Below, piece after piece: positions 7,856 through 16,858 of a stretch of 64,000 nucleotides of DNA. A model generated the notes under the pieces. The model made no database searches. It was not told the origin of the DNA and worked only from the letters and a program-made list of their open reading frames with translations. Position 1 is the stretch's first letter. Every line of letters begins with the position of its first letter. The stretch is from G965220075 sp965220075. Its GTDB lineage: Bacteria > Chloroflexota > UBA11872. The stretch spans positions 2,728,001 through 2,792,000 of the forward strand of contig OZ244806.1 of assembly GCA_965220075.1 (NCBI GenBank), given 5' to 3'. The position numbers and the translations under genes are program-made.

Positions 7856-10609
7856 CTAAGAATCCGAATCCAGGTCGAATACGTGGGCGCGCCGGAACGG
7901 CAGCGCCGACACAATCTCCCCATCAATGAGTTGGTAGGTCACCAGCCGCGCGCCGAAGTCCTTGATGTACCCATGCGACATGCGGGCGTCCAGGCGGCGC
8001 AAGCCGACTGAATCCGCCGGGCGCGCCAGGCTCGCTAGCTCCGCGCCTTCGTTCACGCGCTCGCGCAGCTCCCTGGTTTGGGGGTTGTAGACGATCTCGA
8101 TCCGCTGAGCCGGGTGCGCAACCAGCGCGCCGCTGGGCCAGAACCCGCGCGTGCCGATCTCATGGTATGTCTGCCCGATGGCAGGGCCGGCGCCGCTCGG
8201 GTTTACGCTAATGAGCGTTGCGTGGATGACGTCCGCGTCTATGTACACGTCCACGCTGAGAAGGTTGCGCGCCACGTGCTCGAGCTGGGTAGCGGAGGGG
8301 TCGCTTTGCGGCAGCCGACGGGCCGCCACCAGCTGCACAAGTGACTCGGGAGCCTCCCTTCTCACTTCGACCGCGGAACCCGTGGCCGGGCCTACGGTGA
8401 TCCACGTGAGCCCGGGTTCGAGCTTCAGCGTTTCGGTGGCGCCGTCCGCGCGCAGCTCCAGGCTGGCGGGCCCGGCGGTCACCGCTCCCAGCAGCAAGGG
8501 CGCGTCGAGATCGGTTGCATCCGCGCCCAGCGCGAGCTTGCCCTCGCGCAGGCCAAATCGAAGCGCCTGCGTGGCGGGCACGGTAAGCCGGCCGCCGTTT
8601 GCGTCGGCGATGGCGTTGGCCGTGAGCCGCTCGTGGTCGACCACGCGATACACGGTCCAGTAGGGGGAGCGGTACACCGCGTCGCCGTCAACCAGTCCAT
8701 ACGTGCGCGCGTCATCCCTGGTAGCCAGCACCAGAAAGTCGTACGCCTCGTCCGGGTAGTGCTCTTCATGCGGAAACGCGAGAGTCGCGCCGAAGCCGTA
8801 AACGTCGCGCCCCGGCAAGAGCCCAATCCAGACAGTGCGGGCGCGCGCGCCCCAACGCTCGCGGTGATGCTCCGGGGTGTGGAATGCGAGCACGTGCTCG
8901 CGCAACACCACGCGCTGGAGGGGCACCGGGTAGTCCAAGTCCGCGCCGAAGTACACGCGGCTGCCGGGGGGGACGCGCTCGGCCACGGCGCGCGCGTCAT
9001 GCGCGATGCGCCGCGGCACATTCCAGCCAACGCCCGACCAATACCACCATACGGTTTGATAGGTGTTGTAAGTCAGCGCCAGCCCAACCAGGACGGCCGC
9101 CGCCACGCCGGCCGCGCGCAACCCGGGTCGGAGGGCGCTGAGCGAGCCGCTGAGGCGCGCCGTCCACGTCTTGCTCCAGAGGGCAAATTGAGCGTGATAC
9201 ACGTTCGATATGCCGGAAGCCACCAGCATGACCGCTAGATAGGCCACGTAGGAGAGGTTCTTGAAGTGTCCGTAGGGATAGGCGGCGACGGCGGTCACCC
9301 ACCACATGAAAGCGCCGTAGGCCAGCGCGATCGGGATGGCCACCACGCGGTTGCCGCGCAGCGTCGCGACGCCCACTAAGGCGAGCCCCAGCACCGGCCA
9401 GAACAGCACGTCGCCGACGCGCCGCGCGGCCTCCGCCGGGCCGGCGCCCAGCGGACCGGCGTCGGCCGCCAGGCGGTAGGGCGCAAGTCCGAAGGCCAGC
9501 TCGACGCGGGCGTACTCGATATCCCCCCAGGCGTTGCCGAACTGAGCGTTCAGGTCGCGCGTGATCGAGGTCAGCTGCGGCAGCACCCAGAGCAGAAGCC
9601 ACGTCAGGCCGGGCGCGCCGAGCACCGCGATACCGACGCCCAGCGCCAGGAGGTTGACCAGGCGGCCTCTGCGTCCACCGCCCCATAGAACCAGCGCCGC
9701 GGCCAGCGCCACGCTCACTACCAGATAGACGGCCGAGATCGCCCAGAAGTAAGAGACGAGGAGCGCCGCGCTCGCGATCGCCGCAAATACGAGGCGCCGC
9801 GCTCCGCCCTCACGGATTGCCAGCACACCGGTCGTGACCGCCAACGGCATCAGAAGGAATGACACCGTGTGCGGCCCGAATCCCATGCCGGAGAACCAGA
9901 GAGGGAGTCCATGCAGGGCGTAGAGCACGGCGCCCAGCGCCGCCGTGCGCTCGGAGACGCCCAGCGCGGTGCGACCGAACACGAAGACCGTGCCCACGCT
10001 CAGTGCGAGCAGCAAGTAGAGGGTAGGCACGTACGCGTGGAAGGCGGGCTCGTTGGAGATGATCGAGGTGAGACTCAACAGGTAGGGAAAGCCCCAGCCG
10101 CGCGAGTGGTTGGTGAGGCTGCGAAACTCGTCCTGAAACGGCCCCAGCGCCGCGTCCCGCATGAACACGGTGTCGAGCTTCAGCAGCTCGGCCAGCGGCA
10201 CGTAGAGGTCTTCGTCGGTGTTGAGGCCGAGCATCGCGGGCGACCGTCCGTGCAGATGAGGGAGGAAGGCGACTATCAGCAGAGCCGCGGCGCTGGCGAT
10301 CACCACCCATTGCGAGCGTGTCGGCCGTGGCAGCCCCCAGCCCTTGCGGGCGATCGTCCAGGCGGTAGCGGCAGTACCGGCGCCCAGCAGCAGGGCGCTG
10401 GCCACCCGCATGTCCACGAGGAGGTTCAGGTAGTAGCTGCCCAGGATCAGCACCGCGGCGCCCACCGCGGGCAGGATCAGCCAGGCGTAGGGTCGCAGCG
10501 CGGCGGGCGCGAGCCAGCGCACGGGTGCGTAGCCCGCTAGCGCCAGGGCGGCGCTGAGGGCCAACAATGCGGCCGCGGCCTCAAGGCCGACCGCCAGCAT
10601 CTCAGGCAT
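7856..10609 (-). CDS. large multi-pass membrane protein, GT-C glycosyltransferase-like
   Basis: A 917-residue protein. The first 530 residues contain at least ten hydrophobic segments, starting with one at residues 5-27, and a periplasmic-loop-like stretch NTDEDLYVPLAELL between early helices. The last 390 residues are soluble and rich in beta structure. Acidic residues in the first large loop followed by many helices match the layout of GT-C (dolichyl/polyprenyl-phosphate sugar-using) transferases, with the C-terminal half as the exported domain. No specific family is recognised. It lies 63 bases downstream of another membrane-protein gene on the same strand. Confidence 0.7.
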   Translation of the reverse strand: MPEMLAVGLEAAAALLALSAALALAGYAPVRWLAPAALRPYAWLILPAVGAAVLILGSYYLNLLVDMRVASALLLGAGTAATAWTIARKGWGLPRPTRSQWVVIASAAALLIVAFLPHLHGRSPAMLGLNTDEDLYVPLAELLKLDTVFMRDAALGPFQDEFRSLTNHSRGWGFPYLLSLTSIISNEPAFHAYVPTLYLLLALSVGTVFVFGRTALGVSERTAALGAVLYALHGLPLWFSGMGFGPHTVSFLLMPLAVTTGVLAIREGGARRLVFAAIASAALLVSYFWAISAVYLVVSVALAAALVLWGGGRRGRLVNLLALGVGIAVLGAPGLTWLLLWVLPQLTSITRDLNAQFGNAWGDIEYARVELAFGLAPYRLAADAGPLGAGPAEAARRVGDVLFWPVLGLALVGVATLRGNRVVAIPIALAYGAFMWWVTAVAAYPYGHFKNLSYVAYLAVMLVASGISNVYHAQFALWSKTWTARLSGSLSALRPGLRAAGVAAAVLVGLALTYNTYQTVWWYWSGVGWNVPRRIAHDARAVAERVPPGSRVYFGADLDYPVPLQRVVLREHVLAFHTPEHHRERWGARARTVWIGLLPGRDVYGFGATLAFPHEEHYPDEAYDFLVLATRDDARTYGLVDGDAVYRSPYWTVYRVVDHERLTANAIADANGGRLTVPATQALRFGLREGKLALGADATDLDAPLLLGAVTAGPASLELRADGATETLKLEPGLTWITVGPATGSAVEVRREAPESLVQLVAARRLPQSDPSATQLEHVARNLLSVDVYIDADVIHATLISVNPSGAGPAIGQTYHEIGTRGFWPSGALVAHPAQRIEIVYNPQTRELRERVNEGAELASLARPADSVGLRRLDARMSHGYIKDFGARLVTYQLIDGEIVSALPFRRAHVFDLDSDS

Positions 10610-10672
10610 TGCGACGCTCGCTCATCTCATCGGCCTGCCGTCCCGAGGCTCACGCCGCGCGGCCCGGATTGC

Positions 10673-11587
10673 TCAGCTGCGCACGCCCCCATCCGCCGCC
10701 TCCCGCGCGTACTTCAGGCCGGCGCCGCCTGCCACGCCGAAGGTCTGACCGAAACCGATGGCGCCCCCGAGCGCCGTGCCGATCCCGGTGACGATAATCA
10801 CAGCCGCCGCCCGGTCCGCGACGCTGATATTGACGAACGCGCTCTGGATAAGTGGATACGCAATCCTCACTAGCGTGATCTCGAGTCCCCCCAGAACCTG
10901 GGTGGCCGATGCCAGCGCCAAGGCCACCATCACAAGACCGATCAGAGCCATCGTCGCCGCCCCGGCGACTCCCAACATACCCGCCGCCGCTCCAAGCGTA
11001 TGGCCTGGATTTTTCCAAAACTCGCAGCGCGCCCGCACGTATGCCTGCGCGGGCCCCACTCCGTCCGACGCGACATAGGGTACGAGTATCCATTGAGCGA
11101 TAGTCGTAGCCGCCAGGGCCAGCACGTCGACCACGAAGATCACGATGAACAATAGCGCTATGAGGGCAACCGGCCGGTCCGAGGCAGCCGCCACCGTCTG
11201 CGCCCGCGTCAGGGCGAACAGCGCGAACTGAAGCGCGGCCAGGCCCAGCAAGGACGCGTAAATCGGCAGCAGGGCCGCGATCACGGCAGGGCCTCGGCGC
11301 GCCACCCGGCGCAGGGCCTCCAAGACCGACATGGGTTGGCCCCGAATGCGGGTCGAGCACGCCAGGGAGACGGCGCCGATGGCGACGCACCAAAGTGTGA
11401 GCAGCACGACCGCGCTCACGGGCACGACCACGATGGCGGCCGGCGATTGAATGAACGTCATGCCGCCGGCGAGTCCCGCCAGCGCTCCCGCCGCGCCGCC
11501 CGCCAGCACGCCCAGCGTCAGCACGCTCGGCTGTCTGGTAACGGCAAGGCAAGCGGTCAGCGGATCTGGCGGGGGCGATGCTTGCAA
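10673..11587 (-). CDS. multi-pass membrane protein of unknown function
   Basis: Six or more hydrophobic segments are spread over about 300 residues, with long Ala/Val/Leu runs and small loops. The pattern resembles uncharacterised integral membrane proteins with repeated glycerophosphoryl-type or DUF-like domains, but I cannot name one. The start is uncertain: in-frame codons reach to 11824 but overlap the divergent dehydrogenase gene. A TTG at 11587 is proposed because it lies just before the first hydrophobic helix and leaves about 120 bases for a divergent promoter region. A GTG slightly further in is also possible. It precedes the GT-C-like gene by 63 bases. Confidence 0.6.
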   Translation of the reverse strand: MQASPPPDPLTACLAVTRQPSVLTLGVLAGGAAGALAGLAGGMTFIQSPAAIVVVPVSAVVLLTLWCVAIGAVSLACSTRIRGQPMSVLEALRRVARRGPAVIAALLPIYASLLGLAALQFALFALTRAQTVAAASDRPVALIALLFIVIFVVDVLALAATTIAQWILVPYVASDGVGPAQAYVRARCEFWKNPGHTLGAAAGMLGVAGAATMALIGLVMVALALASATQVLGGLEITLVRIAYPLIQSAFVNISVADRAAAVIIVTGIGTALGGAIGFGQTFGVAGGAGLKYAREAADGGVRS

Positions 11588-11706
11588 GGCGTCAGGGCCC
11601 GCGGCGGCCACTCGACTCGTCCCATCTCGGGATGACGGACAGTATATGGTCGCACTATATGAGGCGCTCAGTAGCCCCGTTTGCGGATGAAGCAGGAGGT
11701 GCGCGC

Positions 11707-12660
11707 GTGACGCTCGATATTGATGGCGAGAGACGGGCGGCCGTAATCGGTGCGGGACGCATGGGACACGGCATTGCGCTCGAGTTGGCGCGCGGAGGTT
11801 TTCGCGTGCGGCTCTTCGACGCAATGCCCGCGCGGGTCTCCAGTGCGCTGGAGGAGGCGCGGCGCGACGCGGGCGACCTGGTTGAAGCCGGTGTCATGCA
11901 AGCCGCCGAGGTGGACGCCGTAGTCAGTCGACTCGAGCCGGCCGATGATCTTGAAACCGCCGCGGCAGGCGCCCAATTCGTGGCTGAAGCCGTAGCCGAG
12001 GACTTGCAGGTCAAGCGGGGGGTGTTCGCGCAGCTCGACCGCGTTTGCCCGCCGCCGGCCATCCTGGCCTCCAATACATCCAGCATTTCAATCTCGGAGA
12101 TCGCACAGGCTTGCGCGCATCCCGAGCGGGTGGTTCTGGCGCACTGGGTCTTGCCGCCCCACCTCATTCCGGTGATCGAGATCGCGCCGGGCGTGGACAC
12201 CGATCGCCGCACGCTGGATGCCACGCGCGGCTTGCTCGAGTCGCTCGGAAAGTGGCCCATTGCGATCAGCCGCGAAATCCCCGGCTACGTGCTCAACCGC
12301 TTGCAGTTCGCGCTGGTTCGCGAGGCCATGCACCTGGTTGCGGACGGCGTTACGTCGGTGGAGGACATCGACCTGGTCATGCGCGGATCGCTCTCGCGGC
12401 GCTGGCCCAGCCTGGGCATCTTCCGGCAGGCCGACATGGCCGGTCTCGATGTTTACGAGCGCATCTTCGACTACCTGGCGGACGACCTGAACGTGAGTCC
12501 CGGGCCCCCGCCCAACTTGTCGGCCGCGGTGGCGGCCGGACATACGGGCGCCCGCGAGGAGCGCGGGTTCTATGCCTGGGAGACGGGTGAGTTCGACCGT
12601 TACCTTGCCCGTCGCAACGCTGATCTAGTCCGTATGCTCCGCGACGACCGTGCGGGTTGA
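11707..12660 (+). CDS. 3-hydroxyacyl-CoA dehydrogenase family protein
   Basis: NAD-dependent oxidoreductase of 317 residues. The Rossmann motif GAGRMGHG lies at 15-22, then SNTSS with the substrate-binding serine, then the catalytic histidine in LAHWVLPPH and the PGYVLNRLQ helix of the C-terminal domain, which matches the family in order and length. The GTG start at 11707 is fixed by an AGGAGG at 11694-11699, seven bases upstream; the longer in-frame reading from 11578 has no such support. Substrate could be 3-hydroxybutyryl-CoA or a related hydroxyacid such as L-gulonate. Its 3' end overlaps the convergent transporter gene by 36 bases. Confidence 0.85.
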   Translation: MTLDIDGERRAAVIGAGRMGHGIALELARGGFRVRLFDAMPARVSSALEEARRDAGDLVEAGVMQAAEVDAVVSRLEPADDLETAAAGAQFVAEAVAEDLQVKRGVFAQLDRVCPPPAILASNTSSISISEIAQACAHPERVVLAHWVLPPHLIPVIEIAPGVDTDRRTLDATRGLLESLGKWPIAISREIPGYVLNRLQFALVREAMHLVADGVTSVEDIDLVMRGSLSRRWPSLGIFRQADMAGLDVYERIFDYLADDLNVSPGPPPNLSAAVAAGHTGAREERGFYAWETGEFDRYLARRNADLVRMLRDDRAG

Positions 12661-14034
12661 CCGCGCGGGCGCCGCGGACGCGCCCCGCGGCGCCAGACCG
12701 TAGTGCCGCCGGCCCAGGCCAAAGCTGATCAGCGCGTCGGCCGCCATGCTGCCGGTCCGCGCCACGGCACCTACCCAGGCGCCGCTCCAAGCCGCGAGCG
12801 GGGCGATGCCCAATACCAGAGCCGCCAGCACGCCGATCCGCGCCAGCGACGCGGCGGCTACCTCATGCGTTCGTCGCTGGTGCATGCTGAGGGTCGAATA
12901 GAACTGGCGAAACCCCATAAGCAACGGTATGAGGGCCATGACGCGCAGGGCCGACAGGGCCTCTCCCGCGACGGGGCCCGGAGCGCCGATCACGGTGGCC
13001 AGCACGAAGCCCCCGACCGGCGAGTACGCAACCACGGCGGCTAAGGAGAACAGGCTCAGCGTGAGCATGAAGGCGAAATTGCGCCCCCGCCGGTGATCTT
13101 GCGGCCGGCGGGCCATCACCAGCAGCAGCTGGCGCACGCTTGCCAGCGCGCCGATCGTCAGCGCCACGATGCTGGAGGCGACCCGGTAGCCCGCCACGGC
13201 CGTCTCGGGATTAGCCAAACGCAGCAGGCCGGCGTTCATCATGGGCTGGCTGGCGGCCAGGCTGAACTGCGTGAGTATCAGCGGCAAGGCAAAGCCCGTG
13301 ACGGAAGCTACGCTGAGCCGCCGCTCACCCGCTGGATCCGGCGGGTAGGGCGTATGCGCAGAGGTGCGTGAGGCGAAGAACCCCAGCGTAACCGCCTCAA
13401 GTGTCGTGACCGTCAGCCAAGCCGCCATGCCGGCGACCCCCGCGCTTAGCGGAACGTTTGGAATCATCCCCATCGCCAGCACGGCGAGAAGCGCCTGGGC
13501 GGCGGCTGGAACCAGCCAGAGCACGACGATTTGGCGCCGGTAAGCCAGCTCCGCGAGAAAGAAGAGGCGCACGATATTGAGCGCCGGGATCGCGAGGCTG
13601 ATTCGCGCCAGCGCCGCCACGTCGGGCAGCAGCTCGGGCGAGACTCCAATGGCATGACGCAAGAAAACGGGGCCCACGCCAGGGGCGGCCAGCAGCCCCG
13701 CGAGCAGAAGGATGAGAGATATGTAGACGGCCGCGTAGCGCCGCATGAATCGGTATGACTCGCGGCCCTGAACCAGAACGAAGAACGCGCTCTGGATGAC
13801 CAAACCGGCCGCTCCCAAGAAGTTGACCAGGCTGCCCATCACGCCAAACGCGGCAAGCGAGTTCACGGGATCCAGGCCGCGCGAGATGCCCGCGTCCAAT
13901 ATCGGATCGCGCAGCGTCTGCAACACCTGGGCTACGGCCAGAGGCAGAAAGAAGACCAGCATCGCGCGGTAGCCGCCGCGCGCCGCCTGCCCGGCCGCAT
14001 CCGTTGCACGCGGCGCGGGTTTATTGGAGGGCAT
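12625..14034 (-). CDS. multi-pass transporter-like membrane protein (MATE/ANK-like)
   Basis: A 469-residue protein with about twelve hydrophobic segments separated by short loops, the first at residues 25-45, split by a soluble mid-loop near 225-245 into two halves of similar length. This is the layout of MOP-superfamily exporters (MATE, or progressive ankylosis-like proteins). The stretch DPILDAGISRGLDPVNSLAAFGV near the N-terminus resembles the first helix-loop of such proteins. Substrate is unknown. Its stop lies inside the 3' end of the convergent dehydrogenase gene; no terminator can fit between them. Confidence 0.65.
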   Translation of the reverse strand: MPSNKPAPRATDAAGQAARGGYRAMLVFFLPLAVAQVLQTLRDPILDAGISRGLDPVNSLAAFGVMGSLVNFLGAAGLVIQSAFFVLVQGRESYRFMRRYAAVYISLILLLAGLLAAPGVGPVFLRHAIGVSPELLPDVAALARISLAIPALNIVRLFFLAELAYRRQIVVLWLVPAAAQALLAVLAMGMIPNVPLSAGVAGMAAWLTVTTLEAVTLGFFASRTSAHTPYPPDPAGERRLSVASVTGFALPLILTQFSLAASQPMMNAGLLRLANPETAVAGYRVASSIVALTIGALASVRQLLLVMARRPQDHRRGRNFAFMLTLSLFSLAAVVAYSPVGGFVLATVIGAPGPVAGEALSALRVMALIPLLMGFRQFYSTLSMHQRRTHEVAAASLARIGVLAALVLGIAPLAAWSGAWVGAVARTGSMAADALISFGLGRRHYGLAPRGASAAPARSTRTVVAEHTD

Positions 14035-14131
14035 GGCACTGATTATGAACGCCGGTCAGGCCACCCCGTCGGGCCGCGCGGAGAGCGCGTGCTAGGGTCG
14101 CCAGACCCTCTTCGCGGGCCGATTAGTCCCT

Positions 14132-14866
14132 ATGGGCAACCTGCCAGGCGCGGTTTTCTTCGACGCCTACGGCACCCTGATCACCTGGCGGCCCGACCGA
14201 AGCCCGGCGCAGATAGTCGCGGCGGGGCTGGAGCTCGCCGGCGTCTTATGCCCTTTCGACGTGGTGGAGCGCGCGCTGCAAGCCGAGATGGCCTACTACC
14301 GCGACCATCACGCGCACGTGCGCACCGCCGAGGAGCTGGCGGACCTGCGGCGCCGCGCGGCCGCGGTGCTGCGCGACGGGCTCGGCCTCGACGCCCGCGA
14401 GGCGCCCCCGATCGCACTGCTGGTCGAGCTGCTCCTCAGCGCGTTCGAGACGCGCGCCTTTCCCGACGCGTTGCCGGCAATCGAGCGCGTACGTCAGGCC
14501 GGCGTGCGCGCCGCGGTGCTGAGCAATTTCAGCTTTCTGCTCCCAATGCTTCTGGAGGAGGTGGGACTGGCGGCGCATCTCGACCCGATTGTGTTCTCGG
14601 CGGCCGCCGGCGCCGCCAAGCCGCAACCCGAGATATTCACTCTGGCCGCTAGAGCCGCGCAGGCCGCTCCCGGCGACTGCGTGTTAATCGGCAACGATCT
14701 TGTCAGCGACGTCGAAGGGGCACGGGGCGTCGGCATGCCGGTTGTCTGGCTGGCGCGCGATGGGTCGCGTCCGCCGGCGGGCGTGGCGGCGACGCGCAAC
14801 TTGACGGAAGCGGTGGAGCTCGCGCTGGCGCCCGGCTGGCGGCGCCTTTCGCTGCCGATGGAGTAG
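14132..14866 (+). CDS. HAD-superfamily hydrolase
   Basis: A 244-residue HAD-like hydrolase. Motif I is DAYGTL with nucleophile D11; the usual second aspartate is Tyr13, as in L-2-haloacid dehalogenases and REG-2-like proteins. Motif II is the serine of LSNFS, motif III the lysine of AKPQPEIF, and motif IV the acidic GNDLVSDVEGA. The alpha-helical cap lies between residues 20 and 110. Loss of the second Asp argues against an ordinary phosphatase acting through that residue, so dehalogenase-like or atypical chemistry is possible. The start is the ATG at 14132. It is transcribed towards the methylation-cycle operon, 64 bases ahead of the candidate leader. Confidence 0.8.
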   Translation: MGNLPGAVFFDAYGTLITWRPDRSPAQIVAAGLELAGVLCPFDVVERALQAEMAYYRDHHAHVRTAEELADLRRRAAAVLRDGLGLDAREAPPIALLVELLLSAFETRAFPDALPAIERVRQAGVRAAVLSNFSFLLPMLLEEVGLAAHLDPIVFSAAAGAAKPQPEIFTLAARAAQAAPGDCVLIGNDLVSDVEGARGVGMPVVWLARDGSRPPAGVAATRNLTEAVELALAPGWRRLSLPME

Positions 14867-14929
14867 TCCGTAGTTCGAGCGACACGCCGGTTTGTTGACC
14901 AGCCCCGCTCTTTCCACCTCAAGTGCGAT

Positions 14930-15000
14930 GTAGTTACCGGCCAAGGCCGCAAAGCCGTAGGTTGCCGGCGCGGGCGAGAAACTGGCGCACCGTAAACTAC
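14930..15000 (+). promoter_or_regulatory. candidate structured leader RNA ahead of the SAM-cycle operon
   Basis: An outer stem can form between GTAGTTAC (14930-14937) and GTAAACTAC (14992-15000, one bulged A). Inside it lies a perfect four-pair hairpin CGGC-CAAG-GCCG (14938-14949) and a second GCCG/CGGC pair further on, followed by a purine-rich GAGAAAC. The element ends 67 bases before the mtnN start. A multi-branched fold directly upstream of genes that consume and make S-adenosylmethionine is where a SAM- or SAH-sensing leader would be expected. It does not match a riboswitch class I can name; CGCAAAGCC recalls part of the c-di-GMP-I motif, but the remainder is absent. Confidence 0.3.
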
Positions 15001-15067
15001 CGGTCAGGTTCCACACCCCATGCGGGCGCTATACAGGTCAATCCGGCCTAGGCTGCAACCCTCAGTC

Positions 15068-15850
15068 ATGCACATAGGAGTCCTGGGCGCGCTGGATGAG
15101 GAGGCGGTCATCCTCCGCCATCACATGCAGCGTCCCAGCGAGCGCCTGATCGGCGTTCGCAGCTACTGGTCGGGACGGCTGTTCGGCGCCGACATCACGC
15201 TGACGATCTCGAGAATCGGAAAGGTCGCCTCCGCCTCGACCGCTACGAGCCTGATCTCTACGTTCGACGTCGACGCGGTAGTGTTCGTGGGTGTGGCCGG
15301 CGCCATCGACACCGGCCTGTCGGTTGGAGACGTCGTGGTCGCGACCGCGCTGGTTCAGCATGATCTGGACGCACGGCCTCTATTCGAGCAGTTCGAGATT
15401 CCCTCCCTGGGACTCAGAAGAGTTCCCGCACATACGAAGATGCGTGAGCTGGCCGTGCAAGCCGCGCGCAAGTTCCTGGAGACTGAGCTTCACGAAGATG
15501 TACCGCGGCAAGCTTTGCTCGATCTGGGAATTGACGGTCCGCGGGTAGTCGAGGGACTCATGGCGAGCGGCGACCGGTTCATTCATGATCCGGCGGACGG
15601 CAATCGACTCCACGGCCTTCTTCCCGGCCTTCAGTGCGTCGAGATGGAGGGCGCCGCGGTCGCTCAAGTGTGCTACGAGCATGACGTGCCCTTCACCGTG
15701 ATCCGGGTGATATCCGACTCAGCGAACCGCGAAGCTGAGAGCGCCTTCACGGCGTTCATCGAGGAGGCCGCGGGCGCCTACAGCCGGGGAATCCTGCGTA
15801 ATCTGCTGCCCGCTTTGAATGAGCCCTTCAGCGCGAGCGCGTCCGAGTGA
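15068..15850 (+). CDS. mtnN: 5'-methylthioadenosine/S-adenosylhomocysteine nucleosidase
   Basis: Cleaves adenine from methylthioadenosine and S-adenosylhomocysteine. The ATG at 15068 gives 260 residues and places the family opening MHIGVLGALDEE at the N-terminus; an in-frame ATG at 15020 adds residues the family lacks. The motifs ASGDRFI, VEMEGAA (E192, E194 binding ribose) and the catalytic aspartate D217 in ISDSAN are present. It heads a plus-strand operon with a PfkB kinase, S-adenosylhomocysteinase and MetK. Having both this enzyme and SahH gives two routes for SAH removal, so its main duty here may be methylthioadenosine. Confidence 0.85.
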   Translation: MHIGVLGALDEEAVILRHHMQRPSERLIGVRSYWSGRLFGADITLTISRIGKVASASTATSLISTFDVDAVVFVGVAGAIDTGLSVGDVVVATALVQHDLDARPLFEQFEIPSLGLRRVPAHTKMRELAVQAARKFLETELHEDVPRQALLDLGIDGPRVVEGLMASGDRFIHDPADGNRLHGLLPGLQCVEMEGAAVAQVCYEHDVPFTVIRVISDSANREAESAFTAFIEEAAGAYSRGILRNLLPALNEPFSASASE

Positions 15851-15919
15851 CCGGAATCGTCCGTCTCCGAGCGCCGGCGCGCAGCCCGTTGGCGACTCGG
15901 TCCCGTTGAAAGGCCGACC

Positions 15920-16822
15920 GTGAGCGTTGTCGTCATTGGCACAGTCGGCATTGACCAGATAGAGACGCCGTTCGCCAAGGCTTCCGACGTGCTGGGAGGC
16001 TCCGCGACCTACGCCTGTCTTGCCGCTCGCCACTTCGCTCCAACGAGTCTCACGAGCGTGGTAGGAACGGATTTTCCGGCTGAGTTCCGGCGAGTCCTGC
16101 GGGACGCGGCCATAGATCTTCGCGGCCTGCAGAGCGTGCACGGCCTGACGTTCCGCTGGGGGGGGCGTTACTCCACCGACATGAACATGCGCGAGACGGT
16201 CTTCGTCGATCTCAACGTCAACCGCGACTTCAATCCCAACGTGCCCGATCATGCCGCCCGCGGGGCGCTCGTCTTCCTCGGCAACACCGACCCGGACATT
16301 CAGATGCGCCTGCTGGACCAGGTAGTCAACCCCAAGCTGGTCATGGTGGATTCCATGGACTATTGGATACAGGGCAACCGCGATTCGGTGGCGCGCGTGT
16401 TTGAGAGGTGCTCCTGCGTAGTGCTCAACGACTCAGAGGCGCGCCTTTTCGGCAACACCCACAGTCTGCCGCGCGCCGCAGCGGCGATTCAGGAGCTGGG
16501 GCCTCGGGTGGTCGTGGTCAAACGCGGCGAGTATGGAGCGGCGCTAACCATCGATGGAGACTGGTTCTTTGCGCCCGGCTACCCCTTACACGACGTGGTG
16601 GACCCCACGGGCGCCGGCGACGCCTTTGCAGGCGCTATGCTTGGCAGCCTCGGCGAAGCCGGCGCCGTCAACCCGGTCGCACTGCGTCGCGGCGTTGTGT
16701 ACGGCAGCGTGGTCGCGTCGTTTACAGTTGAGGGCCTTGGCGTCGAGCGACTGCAAGCACTGACCCGCGAGGAGATCGATGCCCGCTATGCAGAGTTCCA
16801 GAGTCTTGTCGCGTTCGCTTAG
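15920..16822 (+). CDS. PfkB-family kinase, possibly adenosine kinase
   Basis: A ribokinase-fold kinase of 300 residues. The opening GTVGIDQIETPF and LGGSATYACLAA mark the substrate pocket, VVKRGEYGA is the conserved beta-strand turn, and DPTGAGDAF at 228-236 carries catalytic D234. The GTG start at 15920 follows a GAAAGG element. Its place between the nucleosidase and S-adenosylhomocysteinase suggests that it phosphorylates adenosine released by SahH, which would pull that reversible reaction forward. An alternative is methylthioribose or another nucleoside or sugar. The assignment rests on context, not on a substrate-specific motif. Confidence 0.75.
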   Translation: MSVVVIGTVGIDQIETPFAKASDVLGGSATYACLAARHFAPTSLTSVVGTDFPAEFRRVLRDAAIDLRGLQSVHGLTFRWGGRYSTDMNMRETVFVDLNVNRDFNPNVPDHAARGALVFLGNTDPDIQMRLLDQVVNPKLVMVDSMDYWIQGNRDSVARVFERCSCVVLNDSEARLFGNTHSLPRAAAAIQELGPRVVVVKRGEYGAALTIDGDWFFAPGYPLHDVVDPTGAGDAFAGAMLGSLGEAGAVNPVALRRGVVYGSVVASFTVEGLGVERLQALTREEIDARYAEFQSLVAFA

Positions 16823-16858
16823 CGCGGAAGTCGGCGGCCGCTCGCGCGAGTCACGCAC

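Noticed and set aside
14930..15000. c-di-GMP-I (GEMM) riboswitch
   Set aside because: CGCAAAGCC matches a piece of the core, but GGGCAAACC and the tetraloop-receptor arm are not in the right order.
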